From contig JADCGQ010000049.1 in the NCBI GenBank assembly GCA_020248945.1, forward strand, positions 1 through 39,298: 39,298 nt of DNA. Reading direction: 5' to 3'. The notes beneath the pieces are model-generated. The model was not told the origin of the DNA. It searched no databases and saw only the letters and a list, made by a program, of their open reading frames with translations. This document shows positions 20,390-27,988 of this stretch, piece by piece; within the stretch, counting starts at the first letter, position 1; every line of letters starts with the position of its first letter. The position numbers and the translations under genes are program-made. This DNA comes from Rubrivivax sp. Lineage in GTDB: Bacteria; Pseudomonadota; Gammaproteobacteria; Burkholderiales; Burkholderiaceae_C.

Positions 20390-21247
20390 GTGTCACCCAA
20401 GACCCTCGACCACTTCGTCATCCTTGTCGAGCCACTGGAGCCGGCCGTGGCCGACTACCAGCGCCTGGGCTTCCACGTGCGGCCCATCGCACGGCACCTG
20501 AGCATCGGCTCCTCAAACGCCGTCATCCACCTGCACCACACCTACCTGGAGCTGTTCACGCTGGGCGATGCGCCAGCCCTGTTCCAGGACGCCTACCGCC
20601 CGCGCCTGCAGGCTGGGCCCGGTCTGTGCCATGTCAGCCTGGATAGCCAGAGCCTGGAAGCCGACCAGGCCCGCCTGCAAGCCGCCGGCCTGCAGCCCGG
20701 CGCCATCGCCAGCGCGCGTCGCCGCATGGTGCACCCCGATGGGCGCGAGGACGAGACCGCCAGCTCGTTCATGTACTGCTGGCGCGAGCAGCACCGCTAC
20801 CTGTCGCTGTTCGTCTCGCACCATGCCAAGCCCGAAACCATCTTCATCGACGGTCACGTCAACCACGCCAACAGCGCGCAGGAGGTGACACGCTGCGTGT
20901 TCCAGTCGGAAGAGCCCGCACTGGACCTGCCCTACTTTCGCAGCCTGTACGGCCGCGCCGCGACCGACCGCACGGTGGACGGCTTCCGCTTCCTCGGCCC
21001 GCGTGGCGAGGTCAGCGAGGTCATCACTCCCGCCGCCGCGGCCGCCCGCTACGGCGCGGCGACGCCGGCAGCCGGCCTCGCCGGGCTGGGGGCGCTGCCG
21101 CTGGCGCTGCACTACCGCGTGGGCTCGATGGCGCAGTGCGAACAACACCTGCGCGGCGCGGGGCTCGACTCGGCCGCCGTGGGCGGCCGCTTGGTCGTGC
21201 CGGCCGCGCTGGCCTGCGGTGTGGTCACGGTCTTCGAGGCGGCTTGA
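20390..21247 (+). CDS. Two-domain VOC/glyoxalase-like protein (second copy)
   Basis: A 285-residue protein of the Glyoxalase_3 type. The first half starts L-D-H-F-V-I-L-V and has Y-L-E-L-F as a likely Glu ligand. After a T-A-S-S-F-M-Y-C-W-R linker region, H-V-N-H-A-N-S-A-Q-E-V opens a second beta-alpha-beta unit with G-E-V-S-E-V near its end. His and Glu placement fits a metal site; the reaction is unknown. The start is GTG 20390, with GGAGAG nearby; no ATG fits the start of homology. It follows the second amidohydrolase closely, and its paralogue at 29,638 follows the third amidohydrolase in the same way. This points to a functional pair. Confidence 0.8.
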   Translation: MSPKTLDHFVILVEPLEPAVADYQRLGFHVRPIARHLSIGSSNAVIHLHHTYLELFTLGDAPALFQDAYRPRLQAGPGLCHVSLDSQSLEADQARLQAAGLQPGAIASARRRMVHPDGREDETASSFMYCWREQHRYLSLFVSHHAKPETIFIDGHVNHANSAQEVTRCVFQSEEPALDLPYFRSLYGRAATDRTVDGFRFLGPRGEVSEVITPAAAAARYGAATPAAGLAGLGALPLALHYRVGSMAQCEQHLRGAGLDSAAVGGRLVVPAALACGVVTVFEAA

Positions 21248-21279
21248 GCGCAAGCCTGCAGCAACCCACATCACCCGCC

Positions 21280-22022
21280 ATGACCGCCGTCGCCTTCAAC
21301 GCCCGCATCACCGCCGAACTGCAGGCCCTGCAGGACGCCGGCGTGCGCAAGACCGAGCACGTCATCACCAGCGCTCAGGGCGCATCAGCGACGGCGTGTT
21401 CTCGATGGACGGCCGCATCGCGCAGCTGGCCGAAAAGCGGCGCCTGTGCGACGAGCACGGCGCGCTGCTGGGCGTGGACGACTGCCACGCCACAGGCGTG
21501 ATCGGCCCGCACGGCCGCGGCACGGCTGCGCACTGCGGCCTCTTCGGCCGCGTTGACCTCATCACCGGCACCTTCGGCAAGGCGCTGGGTGGCGCCTCGG
21601 GCGGCTTCACCGCCTGCAGCCGGCCCGTGGCCGATCTGCTGCGCCAGCGCTCGCGGCCCTACCTGTTCTCGAACACCATGGCGCCACCGCTGGTGGGCGC
21701 GGCGCTGGCCGCGCTCGACCTGCTGGAGAGCTCGGACGCCGCCGTACAGCGCGTGCAGGCGCACGCGGCACGCTTCCGCACCGCACTGCAGGCACAGGGC
21801 CACACGCTCATCGGCAGCGGCCACCCAATCGTGCCGATGATGCTGGGTGACGAGCAAGCGGCCAAGGCGCTGGCGCTGAAGCTGCACCACGCCGGCGTGC
21901 ACGCGGTGTTTTCCTACCCGGTAGTGCCGCGGGGCCGGGCGCGCATCCGCACGCAGCTCAGTGCGGCGCACACCGGCGCCGATCTCGACGAGGCCGTGGC
22001 AGCGTTCGCCGCGACGGGCTGA
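21280..22022 (+). pseudogene. kbl: Broken 2-amino-3-ketobutyrate CoA ligase (kbl remnant)
   Basis: The first 34 codons from ATG 21280 match the N-terminus of Kbl, ending H-V-I-T-S-A-Q-G. From about 21383, in a different frame, the sequence resumes at I-S-D-G-V-F-S-M-D-G and runs to a normal C-terminus. The PLP lysine in G-T-F-G-K-A-L-G-G is kept, as are Q-R-S-R-P-Y-L-F-S-N and R-I-R-T-Q-L-S-A-A-H. Compared with E. coli Kbl, about 150 residues between these points are missing. The junction changes frame, so no intact product can be made from ATG 21280. Intact Kbl turns 2-amino-3-ketobutyrate and CoA into glycine and acetyl-CoA. The deletion removes the substrate- and CoA-binding region, so even a restart would be inactive. 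Confidence 0.87.
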
Positions 22023-22086
22023 CGGGCATCGGCCTTGTCTGGCTCAAGCCAGGGCCAACAGGTGTACGGACCCAGGCAGCAGGACC

Positions 22087-22764
22087 TCAGGGGATGCCGC
22101 GCGTGCCCTTGCCCAACTGCCCCGGGTTCATGCCCGCCGAGGTGAGCCAGCCCTCCACCGCGAGCACCTCCAGCGGCCCGGCGGGCAGGTCGACCATCTC
22201 GTGCGGCACCTCGCCGCGGTAGGTCAGCGAGTCGCCCGGCCGCAGGTGGTAGCGCCGCTCCCCGATCTGCATGATCAACTCGCCGTGGATCACGTGGTCG
22301 ATCCAGAAGCCATCGAACTGCACGGGCTTCGGGAAACGGCAACCGGGCGCGGCAAGCATTCGCAGCAGCCGGATCTGCATGCCCGGCAGCTCCATAGAGC
22401 CCAGCAGGGTGAGCTGCACGCCGTCGTGCAGGTCGCCGCCCGGCAACACCGGCTCCTGCCCACGGCTCACCAGTTCGGGCTCCATCGACGCTGCCGGCCC
22501 GCCGAACAGGTCGGACAGCTCAATACCCAGCCCCTCGGCCAGCGCCAGCAGCACCGGCACCGAGGGCATGCGCTCGGCGCTCTCGATCTTCGAGAGCATG
22601 GCCTTGCTGATGCCCACGGTCTGCGCCAGCGCCGAGGCCGTCATGTGCTGGTGCATGCGGTGGGTGCGCAGCCGCCGCGCCAGGGTGTGGCGCAGGTGGC
22701 TCACGCGTGGGTGGCCGTCGTCGGCTACTTCGTCGATGGGTTCGGGGCGGTCGTGGTCGCTCAT
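22087..22764 (-). CDS. XRE-family regulator with C-terminal cupin domain
   Basis: A 225-residue transcription factor. The XRE helix-turn-helix is at about 40-90 (M-T-A-S-A-L-A-Q-T-V-G-I-S-K-A-M-L-S-K-I-E). A cupin sensor domain is at about 125-205 (H-V-I-H-G-E-L-I-M, then R-P-G-D-S-L-T-Y-R-G-E-V-P-H). Such regulators often repress catabolic genes until a small ligand binds the cupin barrel. ATG 22764 is chosen as the start, but upstream ATGs at 22773 and 22794 remain possible. It lies 48 bases after the TonB receptor gene on the same strand and is probably co-transcribed, which would make it autoregulated through the 25149 dyad (inference). Confidence 0.87.
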   Translation of the reverse strand: MSDHDRPEPIDEVADDGHPRVSHLRHTLARRLRTHRMHQHMTASALAQTVGISKAMLSKIESAERMPSVPVLLALAEGLGIELSDLFGGPAASMEPELVSRGQEPVLPGGDLHDGVQLTLLGSMELPGMQIRLLRMLAAPGCRFPKPVQFDGFWIDHVIHGELIMQIGERRYHLRPGDSLTYRGEVPHEMVDLPAGPLEVLAVEGWLTSAGMNPGQLGKGTRGIP

Positions 22765-22812
22765 CACCCGCATGCTAAGCCGTGCCGCCCGCATGGCGTC
22801 CCGATCGCCGCT

Positions 22813-25026
22813 TCAGAACCGGTAGGTGCCCGCCACGCCAATGGTGCGCGGCCGCAGCGTCGACACCGTTTCCGGCCCAAACACGGTGGACGACAGCAGC
22901 GGCCGCTCGTCGGTGAGGTTGTTCACGAAGGCCGTCAGCGTCAGATCGCCGATGTCCACGCCGAAGCGCAGGTCCATGGCCGTGTAATCGCCCAGCGTGC
23001 GCCGGGTGGCCGGCGTGTAGCTGCTCTGGTAGCCGCCGACATGCTGCAGGTTGAAGCCCAGGTTCGCAGGCCGCCCCGCCACGTCGAAGTCATAGCGCAC
23101 AGAGCCGTTGGCCGTGACGCGCGGGATGCCGGCGCTGCGCGTGCCGCCCGGCGTCACGCCGCCGGTGGAGTCCAGGCCCACGACGTTCTGGCTGAAGGTG
23201 CTGTCGGTGTAGCCCACGCCGGCTGAGAGACGCAGGTTAGACGAGGGCCGCGCCACCACCTCAATCTCGAAGCCCTGCACGTCCACCGAAGCGCCCGGGT
23301 TCAGACGGCCCAGCGAATCGACATAGGTGAAGCCCCCCACCGCGGGCGGCGAAGCAAGTGTCAGCTGCGGGTTCTTCCACTTCGTCTGGTACACCGCCGC
23401 GTTGAGGTTGACGCGGTTGTCGGCCAGCGAGAGCTTGGCGCCGGCTTCGTAGGTCCACAGGCTGTCCGACGTGGCGAATGGCGGCACGAAGAAGGTGACA
23501 CCGGGCGGAATGGCCAGCGGGAAGTTGGTCTTGCCCAGCCGGAAGCCCTTGGATGCCTGCACGTAGTAGGTGCTGCGCGTGTCGCTCCAGCTCAGCGAGA
23601 CGTGCGGCGTGGTCGGCGTTTCCTTGATCACGGAGCTGTTCACCGTGGTCGCGCCGAACTGCGTCAGGTTCACCTGGTCGTCGCTTTCGTAGCTCGTGCG
23701 CCGCAGGCCGGCGTTCACGGCCACGCCATTGCCAAACTTGTAGCCCAGCTCACCGAACAACGCCGTCTGGCTGCGGTCGATGATGGTGTCGCTGCCGAAG
23801 GCGTTGCCCAGCCCTGGCACCGGTGTGGTGCTGTAGTTCAGCGTCTTCTCGGTCGACCAGAACAAGCCAGCCGACCAGGTCAGCCCCGTGGTCGCCTCGG
23901 CCGACACCAGCCGCAACTCCTGCGCGGCCACGCGCGAGTCGAATCCGCCGAAGAGCACCCACTGCGTGTCGGCGGGCAAACCGAAGGCGGCGTTGAACGG
24001 GCCGAACGACGCCGTCAGGTCACTGACATACCGCGCCTTCTTGTCGAAATAGGACGTGGCCGACACGATGTCGAAGCCCGGCATCTTGTAGGTGATCGAC
24101 AGGTTCGCGGCCTGCAGCTTGTCGCTCTGCGGTTCGAGCACGGCCTTGCTGCCAATCTGCAGGTCGGTGCCGACGTTGTAGACCGAGGTCGAGTCCTGCT
24201 TCAGGTCTTGCAGGTAGAGGCGGCCACTCACGCTGAGTTGCGGCGTCGGCTGTGCGAACAGCGCGATGCGCGCGCCGCTGGTGACGACCTTGTCGACGTC
24301 CTTCCCAAGTGCCCCGGCATCGATCACGCCGGCCTGCTCGGTGCGGTAGGCCGTCAGGCCCAGGGCCACGACGTCCTTCACCAGCGGCACCGAGACGCCC
24401 GCCACGGCCTCGCTGTTCCAGTCACTTGCGCCGTTCGTCTTTGACAGGCCCAGCCGACCGTACGACTCCATCGCCTTCAGGCTGGGGTTGCGGGTGGTGA
24501 TCTTGATGGTGCCGCCCAGCGATGCCGAGCCATACAAGGTGGAGCGCGGGCCGCGGATGACGAGCACGTTCTCGATGTCGAACAGGCCCAGGTCGATGTT
24601 GCCGTTGCCCTGCACCACGCTGGTGGGGATGTCGTCGATGTACATGGCCACGGTGGACTGCGTCAGGCCGACGGCCGCACCATCCGAGACACCGCGGATG
24701 GCGATGCTGCGCGTCAGCGGCGAGCCCGCCTTGGTGAACACCACGCTGGGCTCGCCCGGCAGCGCCTCTTCGAGGCTGGACACGCCGCGACGCTCCAGTT
24801 CGTCGCCGGTGATCGCCTTCACCGACAGTGGCACGGCCTGCAGCGTCTCGGTGCGCTTGGTGGCGGTGATGGTGATGGTCTCGACGCCGGTGTTGGCCGC
24901 TGGCGCCTGCTGTGCCGCGGCACCCAGCGGAACCCCAAGGGCGGCGGCCAGACAGGCGCTCAGCGGCGACAGGCGCGGCGCGGAACGGACGAACGAAGAC
25001 CGGCGGTGGGAGCAGATGCGGGACAT
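22813..25026 (-). CDS. TonB-dependent outer-membrane receptor
   Basis: A 737-residue receptor. A signal peptide covers about 1-38 (basic start, hydrophobic L-S-A-C-L-A-A-A-L-G-V-P-L-G, cleavage near A-A-A/Q-Q). A TonB-box-like stretch, E-T-I-T-I-T-A-T-K-R, is at about 49-58. The plug domain has I-A-I-R-G-V-S and V-L-V-I-R-G-P-R-S-T-L-Y-G. A 22-strand barrel type C-terminus ends in the aromatic T-Y-R-F expected for outer-membrane insertion. It imports a bulky or scarce solute using the proton motive force; the ligand is unknown. ATG 25026 has GAGGAG upstream; the longer frame starts lack a signal-like N-terminus. It is the first gene of a minus-strand pair with the XRE-cupin regulator. Confidence 0.93.
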   Translation of the reverse strand: MSRICSHRRSSFVRSAPRLSPLSACLAAALGVPLGAAAQQAPAANTGVETITITATKRTETLQAVPLSVKAITGDELERRGVSSLEEALPGEPSVVFTKAGSPLTRSIAIRGVSDGAAVGLTQSTVAMYIDDIPTSVVQGNGNIDLGLFDIENVLVIRGPRSTLYGSASLGGTIKITTRNPSLKAMESYGRLGLSKTNGASDWNSEAVAGVSVPLVKDVVALGLTAYRTEQAGVIDAGALGKDVDKVVTSGARIALFAQPTPQLSVSGRLYLQDLKQDSTSVYNVGTDLQIGSKAVLEPQSDKLQAANLSITYKMPGFDIVSATSYFDKKARYVSDLTASFGPFNAAFGLPADTQWVLFGGFDSRVAAQELRLVSAEATTGLTWSAGLFWSTEKTLNYSTTPVPGLGNAFGSDTIIDRSQTALFGELGYKFGNGVAVNAGLRRTSYESDDQVNLTQFGATTVNSSVIKETPTTPHVSLSWSDTRSTYYVQASKGFRLGKTNFPLAIPPGVTFFVPPFATSDSLWTYEAGAKLSLADNRVNLNAAVYQTKWKNPQLTLASPPAVGGFTYVDSLGRLNPGASVDVQGFEIEVVARPSSNLRLSAGVGYTDSTFSQNVVGLDSTGGVTPGGTRSAGIPRVTANGSVRYDFDVAGRPANLGFNLQHVGGYQSSYTPATRRTLGDYTAMDLRFGVDIGDLTLTAFVNNLTDERPLLSSTVFGPETVSTLRPRTIGVAGTYRF

Positions 25027-25148
25027 GGAGACTCCTCGGGGGTTGAAGGGGGTGCAGACCGGAATGACAGCGATACAGGGCGGCGGGTTCGCCGCCCGTC
25101 CCGGCCCGTTCAGGGTGCGGCAGGGCGTGCCGAGACTGTTCCATCGAG

Positions 25149-25163
25149 TTAACCTATTGTCAA
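25149..25163. promoter_or_regulatory. TTGAC dyad with divergent promoters (TonB receptor / MFS operon)
   Basis: GTTAACctattGTCAAC is an imperfect dyad. On the minus strand it contains a perfect -35 TTGACA (25163-25158) with AACAGT as -10 after 17 bases, driving the receptor. On the plus strand TTGTCA (25157-25162) and TAGCGT (25180-25185) have a 17-base spacer, driving the MFS operon. It matches the dyad at 17310 at 11 of 15 positions. Confidence 0.55.
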
Positions 25164-25245
25164 CTTCTAGGAATCCCGGTAGCGTAGTCGCCACACGCGG
25201 CAGCAATGAGACTCCGCATGATCAGCACGGAGTCCGCAACCCTCG

Positions 25246-26628
25246 ATGACGACGCAAAGTACATCCTCTGGATTGCCTATCGCACCCTCTGCAAGCGCCT
25301 GGACGGCGCGCTCGCTGTTCGGGCTGGGCGCGCTGCTGGCGGTGCTGCTGCTGTCCACCAACCTGCAGATCCAGACGCTGCTGGTGGAACCCATCCGTGC
25401 CGAGCTGAGCCTGACCGACTTGCAGCTCGGTCAACTGCATGGGCTGACCGTGCTGACGCTCGGGGCCCTGGCGGCCTGGCCCATCGGCTGGCTGGCCGAC
25501 CGCTGGGACCGGCGCTGGGTGCTGGCCTTGTGCGTGGTGGTGTGGTCGACGGCCACCTACGGCGGCGGCCTCAGCCAGGGTTTCGACGGCCTGCTGTGGG
25601 CGATGGTAGGGCTGGCCATCGGAGAAGCGGCGTTGCTGCCCATCGTCTATGCGCTCACGCCGCAGGTGGTGCCGGCGAAGCGCCTGCCGGTGGCCAATGC
25701 GGCGGTGTACGCCACGCTGGTGCTGGGCAGCGGGCTGGCGCTGGTGGCCGGCAGCGCGGTGTATGAAGCGCTGTCCACGCATGGGCAGCGCCTGCCCTGG
25801 CCCGAAGGTACCCCTGCGTGGCGGCTGATGTTCTTCGTCACGGCGCTGTTGGGCGTGCCTGTGGCGTTCTTGGTGGTGGGGATGCGCCTGCATCCTGCCG
25901 GAGGGGCGGCAGCGGCGGACCCGGGCGCCGGGGCTGTTGCGCCGCCTTCGCTGTCGCACTATCAGTTCGGGCACTACCTGCGCGAGCACGGGCTGTCGCT
26001 GGTGATGGTGCAGGCCTCGTTGTCGCTCATCACGCTCGGCTGGTTCCAGCTGATGCTGTGGACGCCGGCCATCCTGGGCCGCAGCTTTGGCAGCACGGTG
26101 GGCGGGGCGGGCCTGGATTTCGGGCTGGTCGTCACCCTGGCCAGCGCCGTGGGCACAGTAGCCGGCCTGTACTGGGTGACGCGCCCGGCCAACCGAGACA
26201 ACCCGGTGGGCAACTTCCGCCTCGTCTGGCTGGGCGGCCTGGCCGCGCTGCCGCTGGTGGTGGCCATGGCCTGGGCGCCTTCGGCCGGCCTGCTTCTGCT
26301 GCTGGCGGGCCTGGCCATGACCTGCCTGGTCGTCGGCGTTTCGCAGGCGCCCGCGCTGCTGCAGCAGATGTCGCCGCCAGCGCTGCTGAGCCGCTCGATC
26401 GCGCTGTTTCCGTTGGTGGCACTGCCGCTGCGCGGGTTGCAGGCGCCGGCCGTGGGCTGGCTGTCGGACCGCTTCGGCACGGCCGACCCCCGCGGCCTGC
26501 TGCACGCCATGGTCATCGTCGCGGCGGTCACGCTGGCCCTCGGCGTGCTGGCGCTGTGGCGGCTGCAGGGCCACTACGTCCGTCTGGCGGTGCATGCGCG
26601 CGGCGCCACCCCCAACTCCAACGCCTGA
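25246..26628 (+). CDS. Major facilitator superfamily transporter
   Basis: A 460-residue membrane protein with about 12 hydrophobic segments. The MFS loop 2-3 motif appears as G-W-L-A-D-R-W-D-R-R-W-V-L-A near residues 85-98, and a related W-L-S-D-R-F-G occurs in the second half. The style resembles spinster-like or aromatic-acid/organic-anion transporters. It would move the substrate or a breakdown product across the inner membrane after import by the TonB receptor (inference). ATG 25246 is the frame's first ATG; the ribosome-binding site is weak. It heads a 13-gene same-strand run, with BAAT 1 starting 5 bases after its stop. Confidence 0.9.
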   Translation: MTTQSTSSGLPIAPSASAWTARSLFGLGALLAVLLLSTNLQIQTLLVEPIRAELSLTDLQLGQLHGLTVLTLGALAAWPIGWLADRWDRRWVLALCVVVWSTATYGGGLSQGFDGLLWAMVGLAIGEAALLPIVYALTPQVVPAKRLPVANAAVYATLVLGSGLALVAGSAVYEALSTHGQRLPWPEGTPAWRLMFFVTALLGVPVAFLVVGMRLHPAGGAAAADPGAGAVAPPSLSHYQFGHYLREHGLSLVMVQASLSLITLGWFQLMLWTPAILGRSFGSTVGGAGLDFGLVVTLASAVGTVAGLYWVTRPANRDNPVGNFRLVWLGGLAALPLVVAMAWAPSAGLLLLLAGLAMTCLVVGVSQAPALLQQMSPPALLSRSIALFPLVALPLRGLQAPAVGWLSDRFGTADPRGLLHAMVIVAAVTLALGVLALWRLQGHYVRLAVHARGATPNSNA

Positions 26629-26633
26629 GCCCC

Positions 26634-27959
26634 ATGACCGTTGCACTCCACCTGCGCCCCGCGCCCTACCTCTACAACGAATGGGTGCCCTTGCGCGCCA
26701 GCGGCCTGGCGCCGGGACAGATTGTCACGCTCGAACTCGAGCACGTGGATGACGTCGGCCAGCGCTGGCGGGCCACGGCCGAACTGAGCGCCGATGCCAC
26801 GGGCGGAATCGACACCGCCGACGCGCCCAGCCGCCGCGGCAGCTACCTCGGCACCAGCCGCGACGGGCTGCTGTGGTCCATGGCCCCGGACGGCGTCACC
26901 GACCGCACCGCCTTCATGACGCAGGGCCGCAGCTTCATGCACATGGCCGGCCAGCCCGGCGGCGACAAGCTGCAGCCGCGCCAGCACACGCTGCGCGTGC
27001 TGGACGGCGGCCGCGTGCTGGCTGAAGGCCAGTTCAGCCAGACGCGCCTGGGCCCGGGCGTGCGTGTGCAGGAACTGGCCGAGGACCCCGTGCGCGGCCT
27101 GGCCTTCCACCCCGCGCCCGGGAACGCGCCAGCCCGCGGCGCAGTGTTGTCGCTCACCGGCTCGGGCGGCGGCGTCGAGAACAGCTGGGCACCGCTGCTG
27201 GCTTCGCACGGCATCCCGGTGCTCAGTGCGGCCACCTTCGCATGGCCGGGCAGACCCGAACTGATGCAGCACATCGACCTGGCGTACTTCGAGCAGGCGG
27301 CGTTGTGGATGCGGCAGCATTTCGGTGTGCAGCGCATCGCCGTGCAGGGCGGCTCGCGCGGCGGCGAACTGACGCTGGTGCTGGCGTCGTACCGCCCCGA
27401 CCTGTTCTGCGGCGGCGTGGCCATGGTGCCCTTCCACAACGTGGTGGCCGGCTTCGACCACCTGCGCAACGTGCACGAGCAGCCCAGCTGGGTGCTGAAC
27501 GGCCAGCCGCTGCCCTATGCCGACGTGCAGCTGACCCTGGACGGACCCAACGCGGTGTACACGCCCGATGGCCTGGCCGCCACACCCGACTATCTGCGTG
27601 ACGCCGCGAGCGCCGAGGCCGACGCGCGCTGCGGCATCCCGGTGGAACACTGCAGCGGGCCGCTGCTGCTGATCTCGGGCCGCGACGACGCCATGTGGCC
27701 CAGCGCCTACGGCGGCGACCGCGTCATCGACCGCCTGCGCCGCCACGGCCTGGCGCACCGCGCCGAGCACCTGGCCTTCGAGAACGTGGGCCACTACCTG
27801 GTGCCGCCGGGCCAGCCCACGGCAATGTGTTCCTCGCTGTACCACCCGCTTGCCAAGATCACGCTGGCCTGCGGCGGCCAGCCGCGCGCCACGGCCGAGG
27901 CGGGCCGCACCGCCATGGACCGCATGCTGCGCTTCTACGGCGAGCTGTTCGCAGACTGA
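26634..27959 (+). CDS. BAAT/acyl-CoA thioester hydrolase family protein (first copy)
   Basis: A 441-residue protein with the bile-acid-CoA:amino acid N-acyltransferase/acyl-CoA thioesterase layout. An N-terminal beta-sandwich (about 10-100, with P-L-R-A-S-G-L-A-P-G-Q) precedes an alpha/beta-hydrolase domain (about 165-435). The nucleophile is S241 in G-G-S-R-G-G-E-L. The acid is probably in I-S-G-R-D-D-A-M-W-P-S, and the histidine in N-V-G-H-Y-L-V-P-P-G. Serine at the nucleophile is typical of the thioesterases, whereas human BAAT uses cysteine. Acyl-CoA hydrolysis is therefore more likely than amide formation, but transfer to an amino group is not excluded. A paralogue lies at 31,473. Confidence 0.82.
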   Translation: MTVALHLRPAPYLYNEWVPLRASGLAPGQIVTLELEHVDDVGQRWRATAELSADATGGIDTADAPSRRGSYLGTSRDGLLWSMAPDGVTDRTAFMTQGRSFMHMAGQPGGDKLQPRQHTLRVLDGGRVLAEGQFSQTRLGPGVRVQELAEDPVRGLAFHPAPGNAPARGAVLSLTGSGGGVENSWAPLLASHGIPVLSAATFAWPGRPELMQHIDLAYFEQAALWMRQHFGVQRIAVQGGSRGGELTLVLASYRPDLFCGGVAMVPFHNVVAGFDHLRNVHEQPSWVLNGQPLPYADVQLTLDGPNAVYTPDGLAATPDYLRDAASAEADARCGIPVEHCSGPLLLISGRDDAMWPSAYGGDRVIDRLRRHGLAHRAEHLAFENVGHYLVPPGQPTAMCSSLYHPLAKITLACGGQPRATAEAGRTAMDRMLRFYGELFAD

Positions 27960-27988
27960 ACCTCATCCACCTCGGGAGCCCCACCACC

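Noticed and set aside
21280..22022. kbl as two real short genes or as a single-base sequencing error
   Set aside because: A one-base fix would restore frame but not the roughly 150 missing residues, so a real deletion is the simpler reading.
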